64,000 bases of DNA from positions 124,001-188,000 of the forward strand of contig JAHBYW010000001.1 in assembly GCA_019635755.1 (NCBI GenBank), given 5' to 3'. The position numbers were made by a program, and so were the translations under genes. Below, piece by piece: positions 54,384 through 61,600 of the stretch; the first letter of the stretch is position 1, and each line of letters starts with the position of its first letter. This DNA is from Rhizobiaceae bacterium (lineage in GTDB: Bacteria; Pseudomonadota; Alphaproteobacteria; Rhizobiales; Rhizobiaceae). The notes under the pieces were generated by a model. That model made no database searches and was not told the origin of the DNA. It worked only from the letters and a program-made list of their open reading frames with translations.

Positions 54384-55841
54384 CTACCGCTCCAGCCGGT
54401 CGAGGAACCACTGGGTGAGACGGACCCAGACCTCGTCCTTCTCGCCGGAATCCTCCCATCCGTGGTCGAGGTTCGGGTTGTCGTTCACCTCGATCACGAA
54501 GACGCCGTCCTTGGTCTCCTTGAGGTCGACGCCATAGAGCCCGTCGCCGATGCAGCGCGCCGCGCGCACCGCCGTGTCGACCACCTCCGGCGGCGCTTCC
54601 TTGAGGGTGAATGTCTTGATCCCGCCCTCGTCGGCCTTCGACCCGTCGGCCTTGTGGTTGACGATCTGCCAGTGCTTCTTCGCCATCAGATAGTGCACGG
54701 CGAACAGCGGTTGCCCGCCCAGCACGCCGACGCGCCAGTCATATTTGGTGGGCAGGAACTTCTGCGCGATCAGCAGGTCGGAATCCTCCAGCCACTGCGT
54801 CGCCAGCGCCTTCAGCTCGGCCAGGGATTCCGCCTTCTTGACCCCGCGCGAGAAGGCGCTGTCCGGAATCTTGAGCACCAGCGGGAAGCCCAGCTTGTCG
54901 GCCGCCACCTCGAAATCCGCCGGAGACGCGATCATCACCGTCGGCGGCACCGGCACCTTGTTGTAGGTCATCAGCTCATTCAGATAGACCTTGTTGGTGC
55001 AGCGGATCATCGACAGCGGGTCGTCGATGACCGGCATGCCTTCCTGCTGCGCGCGGCGCGCGAAGCGGTAGGTGTGGTTCGAGATCGACGTCGTCTCGCG
55101 GATGAACAGCGCGTCGTAATTGGCGAGCCTGGCCAGGTCCTTCTTGGTGATCGGCTCGACCTCGACGCCCATCTTCTCGGCAATCTTGGCCCAGTAGCGC
55201 AGCGACTGGATTTCCGAGGGCGGCATCTGGTCGTTGGGGTCGACCAGCGTGGCGAACGACCAGCGCGCCGCGGTGCGCGCCTTGGAGTCGCGCCATTCGC
55301 GGCCGGTGTAGATGTCGAGGCTTTCGAGGAAACGCTTCTTGTCGTCCGCCTTCATCCGGGCCAGCGGCAGGAAGCCGATCTTGCCGATCGTCGCCCACTC
55401 GCCATTGTCCTTGATGGTCAGTTCCAGCGCGGGCGCCCTGAACCAGTCGAAGAGATGCTTGGCGAACTTGTCCCAGCCCTTGGACGGGCCGATGCCGAAG
55501 AACACCGACAGGTGGGCCGGGAACGTGCCCCCGATGTCCTTCCTTGCCTTGTTCAGCGCCTGCTCCAGCTCCGGCAGCGCGTGCTCGTAGAGCTTGCGCT
55601 CCGACAGGTCGATCATCGTCTCGACGGTCGGGATCACCCTATGGCCGCGCGAGCCGGCGAGCAGCGAGGCGTAGTAGCCGCGGCTCTGGTAGCTGTAGTT
55701 GTTGGAGAGGTTGATCACCTTCGGCCGCTGCCCGCGGAATAGTTGCGGGTGGGCGAGATAGTCGCGGTTGGTGATGATCTTGTGCGGCGTGTCGACCTGA
55801 TCGAGATCACTCGTCCGGCCTACAAGGATGACCCAAGCCAT
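54384..55841 (-). CDS. RimK-like ATP-grasp ligase with RLAN domain
   Basis: 485 residues. The N-terminal part (about 1-180) has the RLAN pattern found in a class of RimK-like ATP-grasp proteins (INLSNNYSYQSRGYYASLLAG near residue 45); the ATP-grasp domain follows with FPLVLKIPDSAFSRGVKK near residue 315 and the metal-binding end VIEVNDNPNLDHG near residue 455. Such ligases add amino acids to peptide or protein ends; the substrate is unknown. It starts 34 bp from the divergent C39-like gene and lies beside GNAT and membrane genes, suggesting one peptide-modification module. Confidence 0.82.
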   Translation of the reverse strand: MAWVILVGRTSDLDQVDTPHKIITNRDYLAHPQLFRGQRPKVINLSNNYSYQSRGYYASLLAGSRGHRVIPTVETMIDLSERKLYEHALPELEQALNKARKDIGGTFPAHLSVFFGIGPSKGWDKFAKHLFDWFRAPALELTIKDNGEWATIGKIGFLPLARMKADDKKRFLESLDIYTGREWRDSKARTAARWSFATLVDPNDQMPPSEIQSLRYWAKIAEKMGVEVEPITKKDLARLANYDALFIRETTSISNHTYRFARRAQQEGMPVIDDPLSMIRCTNKVYLNELMTYNKVPVPPTVMIASPADFEVAADKLGFPLVLKIPDSAFSRGVKKAESLAELKALATQWLEDSDLLIAQKFLPTKYDWRVGVLGGQPLFAVHYLMAKKHWQIVNHKADGSKADEGGIKTFTLKEAPPEVVDTAVRAARCIGDGLYGVDLKETKDGVFVIEVNDNPNLDHGWEDSGEKDEVWVRLTQWFLDRLER

Positions 55842-55875
55842 AGTAGGTTGTTACGACCTTTCCGGGAGATCGTGC
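55842..55875. promoter_or_regulatory. 34-bp divergent start region of RimK and C39 genes
   Basis: Only 34 bp separate the two start codons. The right side holds the GGGAG ribosome site of the C39-like gene; there is no room for two full promoters between the genes, so at least one promoter must lie inside the coding sequence of the other gene. Confidence 0.5.
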
Positions 55876-56466
55876 ATGGCGCAGAAGCTACCATTCCTGT
55901 GCGGTCCGGCGGCGCTCATCCGATTTCTCAACTGGCGAGGGTCTAGCATTTCCAATAGCCTTCGCAACCAGATCGACATCTGGCGCACCGCGAATACGAT
56001 TTTTATGGGGCAAGGCGCGGCGGGATGCGACGGCGCGGGCCTGGTGCGGGCGGCCGACAGGCTGGGCGAGACGCTGACGATCGTCCGGACGCAGCCGCGT
56101 TTCTCCTTCGCCGGCACGGTCCGGGACCCACTCAAGAAGAAGGTGATCGCCGGCGTCGAGCACGACAACATCGCCTTCGCGCGCGGGCGCGGTCTGCTCG
56201 GCCGTTTTACCGGGTGGGACGAGACGATGGAGGAGTTGAAGGCCCGGCCGCTGCTGGTTCTGTGCAGCATGCGCGCCTATTCGCGGTCGAACGAGTTCCA
56301 TTGGATCGCCTGCCGGCCGGCCAGGCGCGGCGCCGAGCTTCACGACCCGCTGGCCGGGCAATACGAGACGGGCCTCGACGAGCGTTTCGCGGCGAGCTTC
56401 CGCGCCGAGGGCATGGTTCCTGCCCTCTCCCGGGTACGCCGGCACGTCTACGACATCATTTTCTGA
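55876..56466 (+). CDS. C39-like cysteine peptidase (DUF3335-type)
   Basis: 196 residues. The papain-like Cys is in LPFLCGPAALIRFLNW near residue 9; later residues fitting the triad are the His of NEFHWIACRP near residue 140 and the Asp of HDPLAGQYETG near residue 155. The protein lacks an ABC transporter fusion and a signal peptide, so it is not a bacteriocin exporter; DUF3335 members are linked with RimK-like ligases and GNATs. GGGAG precedes the ATG at 55876. Its end overlaps the convergent GNAT gene by 11 bp. Confidence 0.75.
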   Translation: MAQKLPFLCGPAALIRFLNWRGSSISNSLRNQIDIWRTANTIFMGQGAAGCDGAGLVRAADRLGETLTIVRTQPRFSFAGTVRDPLKKKVIAGVEHDNIAFARGRGLLGRFTGWDETMEELKARPLLVLCSMRAYSRSNEFHWIACRPARRGAELHDPLAGQYETGLDERFAASFRAEGMVPALSRVRRHVYDIIF

Positions 56467-56908
56467 CGCGAAGGAATTTGATGCAGGACTGGCCGTCCGG
56501 ATAATAGTTCGCGACGGTGCTGTAGCGCCTGTAGCCAAGCGATTCGTAGCGCGTGATCAGCTTGACGTTGTCCGAGCGCACCTCGCACTGCATGTCGAGC
56601 CCGCGCGAGAAGCCCGCCTCCTCCATCGCCTCGAACAGCATCCGTCCCAGTTCGCCGCGCTGCGCGTCGGGTGCCACGGCCAGCGAATAGAACCGCAGCG
56701 CATTGCGCCTCGCGTGAAGCAGGCCGAGCGCGTAGCCCAGCACTTGGTCGGCCGGGTCGGCGACGACCAGCATGACGGAGTTGGGACTGCCCAGATGGTG
56801 CCGGAACTGGCGCCGCGTCATCGGCGTGTAAAACTTCGGATCGAACGAGCCGGCCTCGATCTCCACGAGGCGATCCAGATCGGCAGGCCTGCCTGGACGG
56901 ACCTTCAC
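56456..56908 (-). CDS. GNAT N-acetyltransferase
   Basis: 150 residues. RimI-like: VAPDAQRGELGRMLFEAMEEAG near residue 78 is the acetyl-CoA loop, with VRPGRPADLDRLVEIEAGSF at the N-terminus. GTG start at 56908, overlapping the stop of the upstream membrane-protein gene by 4 bp (GTGA), hence translationally coupled. The target could be the peptide handled by the neighbouring RimK-like and C39-like proteins. Confidence 0.82.
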   Translation of the reverse strand: MKVRPGRPADLDRLVEIEAGSFDPKFYTPMTRRQFRHHLGSPNSVMLVVADPADQVLGYALGLLHARRNALRFYSLAVAPDAQRGELGRMLFEAMEEAGFSRGLDMQCEVRSDNVKLITRYESLGYRRYSTVANYYPDGQSCIKFLRVRK

Positions 56909-58074
56909 TGGCGACTCCTCAGCTTGGCGTAGAGATAGGCGGCGACGCAGGCACCTGCCGCCAGCCCGACCGGCAGCCAGAACGCGCCGTCGGTCGAGGC
57001 GTCGGGGCCTGGTGCCGGGGCGACCGCGGCGACCGCCGCCTGGAAGATGGGAACCAGTTGCGTGAAGGCCAGCAGGAAGAGCACGCCCTGCACGACGACC
57101 TCGTAGCGGCGCGTCAGTTCGGCCTGCGCCTCCCGCGCGTTCTGGATGAAGAAGCTCGACAGGCGCTCGAGCTTGGTCGAGACGCGTTCGACGCTCAGCC
57201 TCTGCCAGCAGCCGTCATAGACCTCCTCGTCGAATTCGCGGGTGCACACATTGGCCGGATCGAACAGGCTCATCCGCTGCAGCAGCGTATTGTGCCGCGT
57301 CTCGTTGGCGGCGATCTCCTCCAGCAGCTCCGCCTGGCCGAGCTTGCGTCGCGGCCTGACGTCGATCCGCGACAGCCGCGCGAAGTCGGTGAGCGACGTG
57401 CAGTAGTAGCAGTAGAACGCCGACCAGAGGCCGAGCACGCGCCGCCATGACAGCTGCGGCGGGTTGGCCGAGCCGACGACTGCCAGCGAACCGGTCGAGC
57501 CGACGAGGTGTATCAGCGCGTCGTCGGCCTGCTGGCCCGGTGCCTCCGGCATCGCGTTTCCGCCGCACAAGACGTTGAACTGGCGCAGCAATTCCGCGTC
57601 CAGCGCCACGCCGTGCTGGACGCGCAGGATATTGATCGAGAAACCCCAGGTGAGCGAGAAGCTGCCCGGGCTGATGGCGAGGGCAGTCGCGATCAGCGGC
57701 GCGACCTGTTTTTCCTGGAGCGTGCAGAGGTTGAGGTAGATGTCGCGGATGCGCTGGTGCGGCACGCCCTTGAGGTCGACCTCGAACGTGACCACGAACA
57801 CGCCCAGCCTGCCGTCGAACACGGCGACAAGACTGGTCGGCGCCGCGACCGCTGTCAGTTCCGGCGCGAGCGCCGCCGCCGGCAGCCGGATCGGATCCTT
57901 GAAGATGCGGGTGCCCTCGAACGATGCGCGGAACTGGTCCGGGAACCATCGCGACCAGTCGGCCGAGGCCCAGCCAGCCCCGCCATGGATCACCGGGCCG
58001 GGCTCCCGGTCCGCCGCCCCGAAACGGATCGGCATGACGCAGACGATATGCGTCGATTCTGACCCGTCGCGCAT
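56905..58074 (-). CDS. unrecognised membrane protein, two C-terminal helices
   Basis: 389 residues, not recognised. A soluble region of about 310 residues contains an aromatic/Cys stretch (GLWSAFYCYYCTSLTDFARL, near residue 225) and a helical segment (TKLERLSSFFIQNAREAQAEL) before two hydrophobic helices (about 320-340 and 365-385) separated by an Ala/Pro loop. GGGAGGAG lies before the ATG at 58074, a very strong ribosome site. It is the first gene of a two-gene unit with the GNAT. Confidence 0.68.
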   Translation of the reverse strand: MRDGSESTHIVCVMPIRFGAADREPGPVIHGGAGWASADWSRWFPDQFRASFEGTRIFKDPIRLPAAALAPELTAVAAPTSLVAVFDGRLGVFVVTFEVDLKGVPHQRIRDIYLNLCTLQEKQVAPLIATALAISPGSFSLTWGFSINILRVQHGVALDAELLRQFNVLCGGNAMPEAPGQQADDALIHLVGSTGSLAVVGSANPPQLSWRRVLGLWSAFYCYYCTSLTDFARLSRIDVRPRRKLGQAELLEEIAANETRHNTLLQRMSLFDPANVCTREFDEEVYDGCWQRLSVERVSTKLERLSSFFIQNAREAQAELTRRYEVVVQGVLFLLAFTQLVPIFQAAVAAVAPAPGPDASTDGAFWLPVGLAAGACVAAYLYAKLRSRQ

Positions 58075-58238
58075 GTCTCCTCCCGATACGAGCGATCTGT
58101 CGCCCGGAACGGGCGATCGGCGCAAGGCCGTCCAGCGGGCCGCGGCGTATCCTCGATCACCTCGCGCCGCACGGATGCGGCCGGATCGATTGGATGACCG
58201 TGAACTGTTCCGAAACCCGCTTTCCGGATCGTGGCGCC

Positions 58239-59021
58239 CTACAGGTTCAGCCCGTCGACCATCTGCCGCCAGGCGTCGCGCGCCACCGGCCGCATCTGGT
58301 CCTCGGGCAGGTCGCTGACGACGGCACAGCCATAGCCGGGGTCGAGCCAGTAGATCGCCTTGGTCGTGCCCTCGTGCTCGCCGTAAAGGCCGCGCGCCTT
58401 GGTCGTCGAGGCCGCCGTCATGTAGATCGAGATGCGGTCGCCCTTGCTGTTCTGGTAGACGAGCAGCGCCGCCGGGCCGTCCTCGGCCGGAATGATGCGG
58501 CCGCCCAGCAGCTCGTATCCCTCGCCGGTGAGGTCGGGCAGGACCAGCGTCAGGCCGACCTGGCTGGACAGCCAGGTCTTCAGGTAGCCGTCGCCGTTCG
58601 CCGCGACCTCGACCACGTGGTCGGTGGCCGGCGTGAACGTCCGGTGCGCTGCGATCGCCTGCGCCGCCAGATCCTCGCCCGCACGGTCGAAGCCCAGTCC
58701 CGCGAGGCCAGCCATGTAGCCGCCCGCCGCCCCGACGGCGAGCAGCAGCGCCGCGGCCGCCGCCTGCCACCAGGCGGCGCGGCGGCGCGACGCCTGTCCG
58801 CCGCCCGCCAGCAGGGAGGCCAGACGCTCGGGCACGGCTTCCTCGGCGACATCGGCCAGCGCCGCCGCCAGACGGTCGCGGTCGGCTTCGTAGCGCGCCG
58901 ACAGCGCCTTCATGTCCGGGTTTGCATCCAGCCAGTGATCGAAATCGGCACGCTCGTCGGCCGGCAGTTCGCCATCGAGGGACAGGTGGATGTCCCGCAC
59001 GGAATAGTCGCGCGCCGTCAT
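58239..59021 (-). CDS. anti-sigma factor, membrane anchored
   Basis: 260 residues. The N-terminal cytoplasmic domain (about 1-75) has the short helical pattern of ECF anti-sigma factors (DIHLSLDGELPADERADFDHWLDAN), then one transmembrane helix (about 84-108) and a periplasmic C-terminal domain (about 109-260). It should hold the sigma factor at the membrane until a signal arrives. The start overlaps the sigma gene stop by 4 bp. Confidence 0.85.
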   Translation of the reverse strand: MTARDYSVRDIHLSLDGELPADERADFDHWLDANPDMKALSARYEADRDRLAAALADVAEEAVPERLASLLAGGGQASRRRAAWWQAAAAALLLAVGAAGGYMAGLAGLGFDRAGEDLAAQAIAAHRTFTPATDHVVEVAANGDGYLKTWLSSQVGLTLVLPDLTGEGYELLGGRIIPAEDGPAALLVYQNSKGDRISIYMTAASTTKARGLYGEHEGTTKAIYWLDPGYGCAVVSDLPEDQMRPVARDAWRQMVDGLNL

Positions 59022-59545
59022 CGGTCGACCACGCGGATCATCGGGCGCGGTGCGCCGCCGTCCAGCAGCGCCCGCAGGTCGTCGCGCCCGCGAGCGATCC
59101 GTGACATCAGCGTGCCCGCCGGCACGCCCAGGATATTGGCAGCTTCCGCATAGGAGAAGCCCTCGACTGCCACCAGCACGATCGCCGCGCGCCGGTCCGG
59201 GCTGATCTTCTGCAGCGCGTCCATAATCTCGCGCGTTGCCACCGCATCGACCTGCGACGCCTGCTCGACCGCTTCCGGCTGCGCGTCGGCCGAGAAGGCG
59301 ATCACCTCGGCGGTGCGCTTCACCTTGCGCAGCTGGTCGACAAAGAGATGATGCATGATCGTGAACAGCCAGCGCCTCGGGCTTTCTCCTGTCCGCCAGT
59401 TGTCGAGCCGCGTCAGCGCGCGCTCGAGGCAGTCCTGAACGAGATCGTCGGCGGCGTCGCGATCGCGCAGGAGCGCGCGGGCATAGCGCCGCAGCCGCGG
59501 AATCTCCGCGAGGACCGCCCCCCTCCTGTCGTCCATCTCGGCCAT
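59018..59545 (-). CDS. ECF RNA polymerase sigma factor
   Basis: 175 residues. Region 2 (about 15-85: RDADDLVQDCLERALT, with the -10-binding helix) and region 4 (about 115-165: ISPDRRAAIVLVAVEGFSYAEAANILGVPAGTLMSRIARGRDDLRAL) are complete, with no region 3. It is coupled to the anti-sigma gene and preceded by an ECF-type promoter (59611-59639), implying autoregulation. Met codons at 59545 and 59536 make the start ambiguous. Confidence 0.9.
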   Translation of the reverse strand: MAEMDDRRGAVLAEIPRLRRYARALLRDRDAADDLVQDCLERALTRLDNWRTGESPRRWLFTIMHHLFVDQLRKVKRTAEVIAFSADAQPEAVEQASQVDAVATREIMDALQKISPDRRAAIVLVAVEGFSYAEAANILGVPAGTLMSRIARGRDDLRALLDGGAPRPMIRVVDR

Positions 59546-59610
59546 CGAAAGCCATGCACTCGGCCGGACGGCGCAACTGCTGATCCGGGCGTCGGCCCCC
59601 GTATCACAGC

Positions 59611-59639
59611 GATAACGACATGGGGAGGAGTTTATTCCC
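59611..59639 (-). promoter_or_regulatory. candidate ECF-type promoter of the sigma operon
   Basis: On the minus strand GGGAATAAA (59639-59631) is followed by CGTTATC (59617-59611), the sort of GGAAT/CGTTA pair with about 16-bp spacing that ECF sigma factors of this kind use. It lies 66 bp before the sigma factor start. Confidence 0.6.
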
Positions 59640-59696
59640 GGCAGGCGCCGATTGCATCAATGGAACTGAAGCGACTGATCCATCCAATTCAATTGA

Positions 59697-59725
59697 TTGA
59701 CCCGAGATTCGCCGTCATGTTGTAG
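59697..59725 (+). promoter_or_regulatory. possible promoter of the MFS gene
   Basis: TTGACC (59697-59702) and TTGTAG (59720-59725) are 17 bp apart. The -10 element is poor. The AT-rich stretch around it (CAATTCAATTGATTG) is partly palindromic and could be a regulator site. Confidence 0.33.
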
Positions 59726-59743
59726 CTACACGGAGAATCTCCC

Positions 59744-60973
59744 ATGCCTTCAGCGTCGGCCGCGGCCCACACATCCCGCCTGCCCTGGCTCATCATTGTC
59801 TGCGGCTGCCTGATCGCGGCGCTGACCTTCGGGCCGCGCTCCGCGATGGGCTTCTTCCAGCTTCCCATGCTGGCCGAAAAGGGCTGGGATCGCACGACCT
59901 TCGGGCTGGCGATGGCCATCCAGAACCTCGCCTGGGGTCTCGGCACGCCAGTCTTCGGCGCGCTGGCAGACAAGTACGGCACCTGGCGCATCCTGGCGCT
60001 GTCCGGGTTCATGTACGCCGCCGGCCTCGTCATGATGGCGATGGCGGACACGCCGACCATGCTGCACATCGGCGGCGGCATGCTGGTGGGTCTCGGCGTT
60101 GCCTCCGGCTCGTTCGGCATCGTGCTCGCCGCGTTCGCCCGTAACGTCCCGGCGGAGCGGCGCAGCTTCGTCTTCGGCCTGGGCACTGCGGCCGGCTCGG
60201 CGGGCATGTTCGTGTTCGCACCGCTCAGCCAGGGGCTCATCACCGCCTATGGCTGGTTCGACACTCTGGTCGTCATGAGCGTCATGATGCTGATCATCCC
60301 CGTCCTGGCGATCCCGCTGCGCGGCAACGCTTCCTCCGGCGCGACCCAGGCCTTTCAGCAGACGGTCGGCGAGGCGCTGAGGGAAGCGCTCGGCCACCGC
60401 AGCTACAACCTCCTCGTCTCCGGCTTTTTCGTCTGCGGCTTCCAGGTCGCGTTCATCACCGCCCACTTTCCCGCCTACATCGCCGACATCGGCGTGCCGC
60501 CGGCCTATGCGGTGATCGCGCTGTCGCTGATCGGCTTCTTCAACATCATCGGCTCGTTCAGCGCCGGCCTGATCGGCCAGCGCTATTCGAAGCCCTATTT
60601 CCTCGCGCTCATCTACATCGGCCGCTCGATCCTGGTGACGGCGTTCCTGCTGCTGCCGCAGACGCCGGCCAGCGTCGTCATCTTCTCGATCCTGATGGGG
60701 CTGCTCTGGCTCTCCACCGTGCCGCCGACCAATGCGCTGGTGGCGATCATGTTCGGCACGCGCCACCTCGGCTTGCTCGGCGGCATCGTCTTCTTCTCGC
60801 ACCAGATCGGCTCGTTCCTCGGCGTCTGGCTCGGCGGCTATCTTTACGACCGCCTCGGTTCGTACGACCCGGTCTGGTGGCTGGGGGTGCTGCTCGGGCT
60901 GTTCGCCGCCGTCGTCCACCTGCCGATCCGCGAGAAGCCGGTGGAGAGGCCGCAGCTGGCACCGGCGGGTTAG
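59744..60973 (+). CDS. MFS transporter
   Basis: 409 residues, twelve hydrophobic helices. Motif A-like GALADKYGTWRI near residue 75 and the equivalent GGYLYDRLGSYDP near residue 365. The family looks like the oxalate/formate-type MFS (NLAWGLGTPVFG at the third helix, NIIGSFSAGLIGQRY), substrate unknown. GGAGAATCTCCC precedes the ATG. It is transcribed away from the ECF operon. Confidence 0.87.
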   Translation: MPSASAAAHTSRLPWLIIVCGCLIAALTFGPRSAMGFFQLPMLAEKGWDRTTFGLAMAIQNLAWGLGTPVFGALADKYGTWRILALSGFMYAAGLVMMAMADTPTMLHIGGGMLVGLGVASGSFGIVLAAFARNVPAERRSFVFGLGTAAGSAGMFVFAPLSQGLITAYGWFDTLVVMSVMMLIIPVLAIPLRGNASSGATQAFQQTVGEALREALGHRSYNLLVSGFFVCGFQVAFITAHFPAYIADIGVPPAYAVIALSLIGFFNIIGSFSAGLIGQRYSKPYFLALIYIGRSILVTAFLLLPQTPASVVIFSILMGLLWLSTVPPTNALVAIMFGTRHLGLLGGIVFFSHQIGSFLGVWLGGYLYDRLGSYDPVWWLGVLLGLFAAVVHLPIREKPVERPQLAPAG

Positions 60974-60974
60974 C

Positions 60975-61292
60975 TCAGGACGCCTCTTCGTCCTCGTCTG
61001 AACCTTGGTCGAGATAGGGATCCTGCTGGCGGCCATGCCGCATGTTGAGGATACGAACCTCGCCGCCGACAACTTCGTAATCAAGCACGTAGTCGTCTAC
61101 GACCAGACGGCGCTGTCGATCGGGCAGCAGCGGCATTGCACTACCGGCCATCGGGAATTCCGACAGCAGCTTCACCGCATCGGCCAGGCGTCGCGCAACC
61201 CGTCCAGCCGCGGTGCTCGAATATCGGCCAAGATAGTCTCGTTCGGAGCGCAGGAACCTTCGCACCTGCCCCGAAACGAAGACCTTCATCAT
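60975..61292 (-). CDS. RelE/ParE-family toxin
   Basis: 105 residues. The ParE/RelE fold pattern is present: MMKVFVSGQVRRFLR, SAAGRVARRLADAVKLL, GSAMPLLPDRQRRLVVDDYVLDYEVVGGEVRILNMRHGRQ. The last motif, with basic residues on the final strand, is the family hallmark. The target (gyrase or ribosome-bound mRNA) cannot be told from sequence. It overlaps the antitoxin gene by 4 bp. Confidence 0.84.
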   Translation of the reverse strand: MMKVFVSGQVRRFLRSERDYLGRYSSTAAGRVARRLADAVKLLSEFPMAGSAMPLLPDRQRRLVVDDYVLDYEVVGGEVRILNMRHGRQQDPYLDQGSDEDEEAS

Positions 61293-61555
61293 GCCGCGTT
61301 CTTGGACGATGGTTCGCTGAGTTCACGCAGCACGTCCTCTATCGCGTGCACGTCGCCGGCAGCAATCTGACGCCTGCCTTCCTCGATTGCAAGAATGTCG
61401 GCGCCCTCGGTGGCGAGGTACCCCCTAAGGGCACGGACAATGATCCAGCTGCGCGAGCGCTCCGTGATCGCCGCAATCCGTTCGATGTCGGCGAGGATGT
61501 GCTGCGGAATCCGCAACGTCACCGGGTCTGACAGGTCGCGTTTATCAGACATCAC
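61289..61555 (-). CDS. ribbon-helix-helix antitoxin (ParD-like)
   Basis: 88 residues. VTLRIPQHILADIERIAAITERSRSWIIVRALRGYLATE is a ribbon-helix-helix DNA-binding domain; the C-terminal tail (DILAIEEGRRQIAAGDVHAIEDVLREL) would wrap the toxin. The start is GTG 61555 or ATG 61552. A near-perfect 31-bp palindrome lies directly upstream (61562-61592), expected for antitoxin autoregulation. Confidence 0.84.
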   Translation of the reverse strand: MMSDKRDLSDPVTLRIPQHILADIERIAAITERSRSWIIVRALRGYLATEGADILAIEEGRRQIAAGDVHAIEDVLRELSEPSSKNAA

Positions 61556-61561
61556 GCAGCT

Positions 61562-61592
61562 CCATTTTGTAATACGGCGTATTACAAAATGG
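61562..61592. promoter_or_regulatory. palindromic operator of the parDE-type pair
   Basis: A 31-bp inverted repeat with 15-bp perfect arms (CCATTTTGTAATACG / CGTATTACAAAATGG) around one central base, 6 bp upstream of the antitoxin GTG. Its AT-rich core differs sharply from the GC-rich surroundings. Confidence 0.82.
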
Positions 61593-61600
61593 CTAGATGG

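Noticed and set aside
61562-61592. attachment site of a mobile element
   Set aside because: No integrase or duplicated copy was seen; position before an antitoxin favours an operator.
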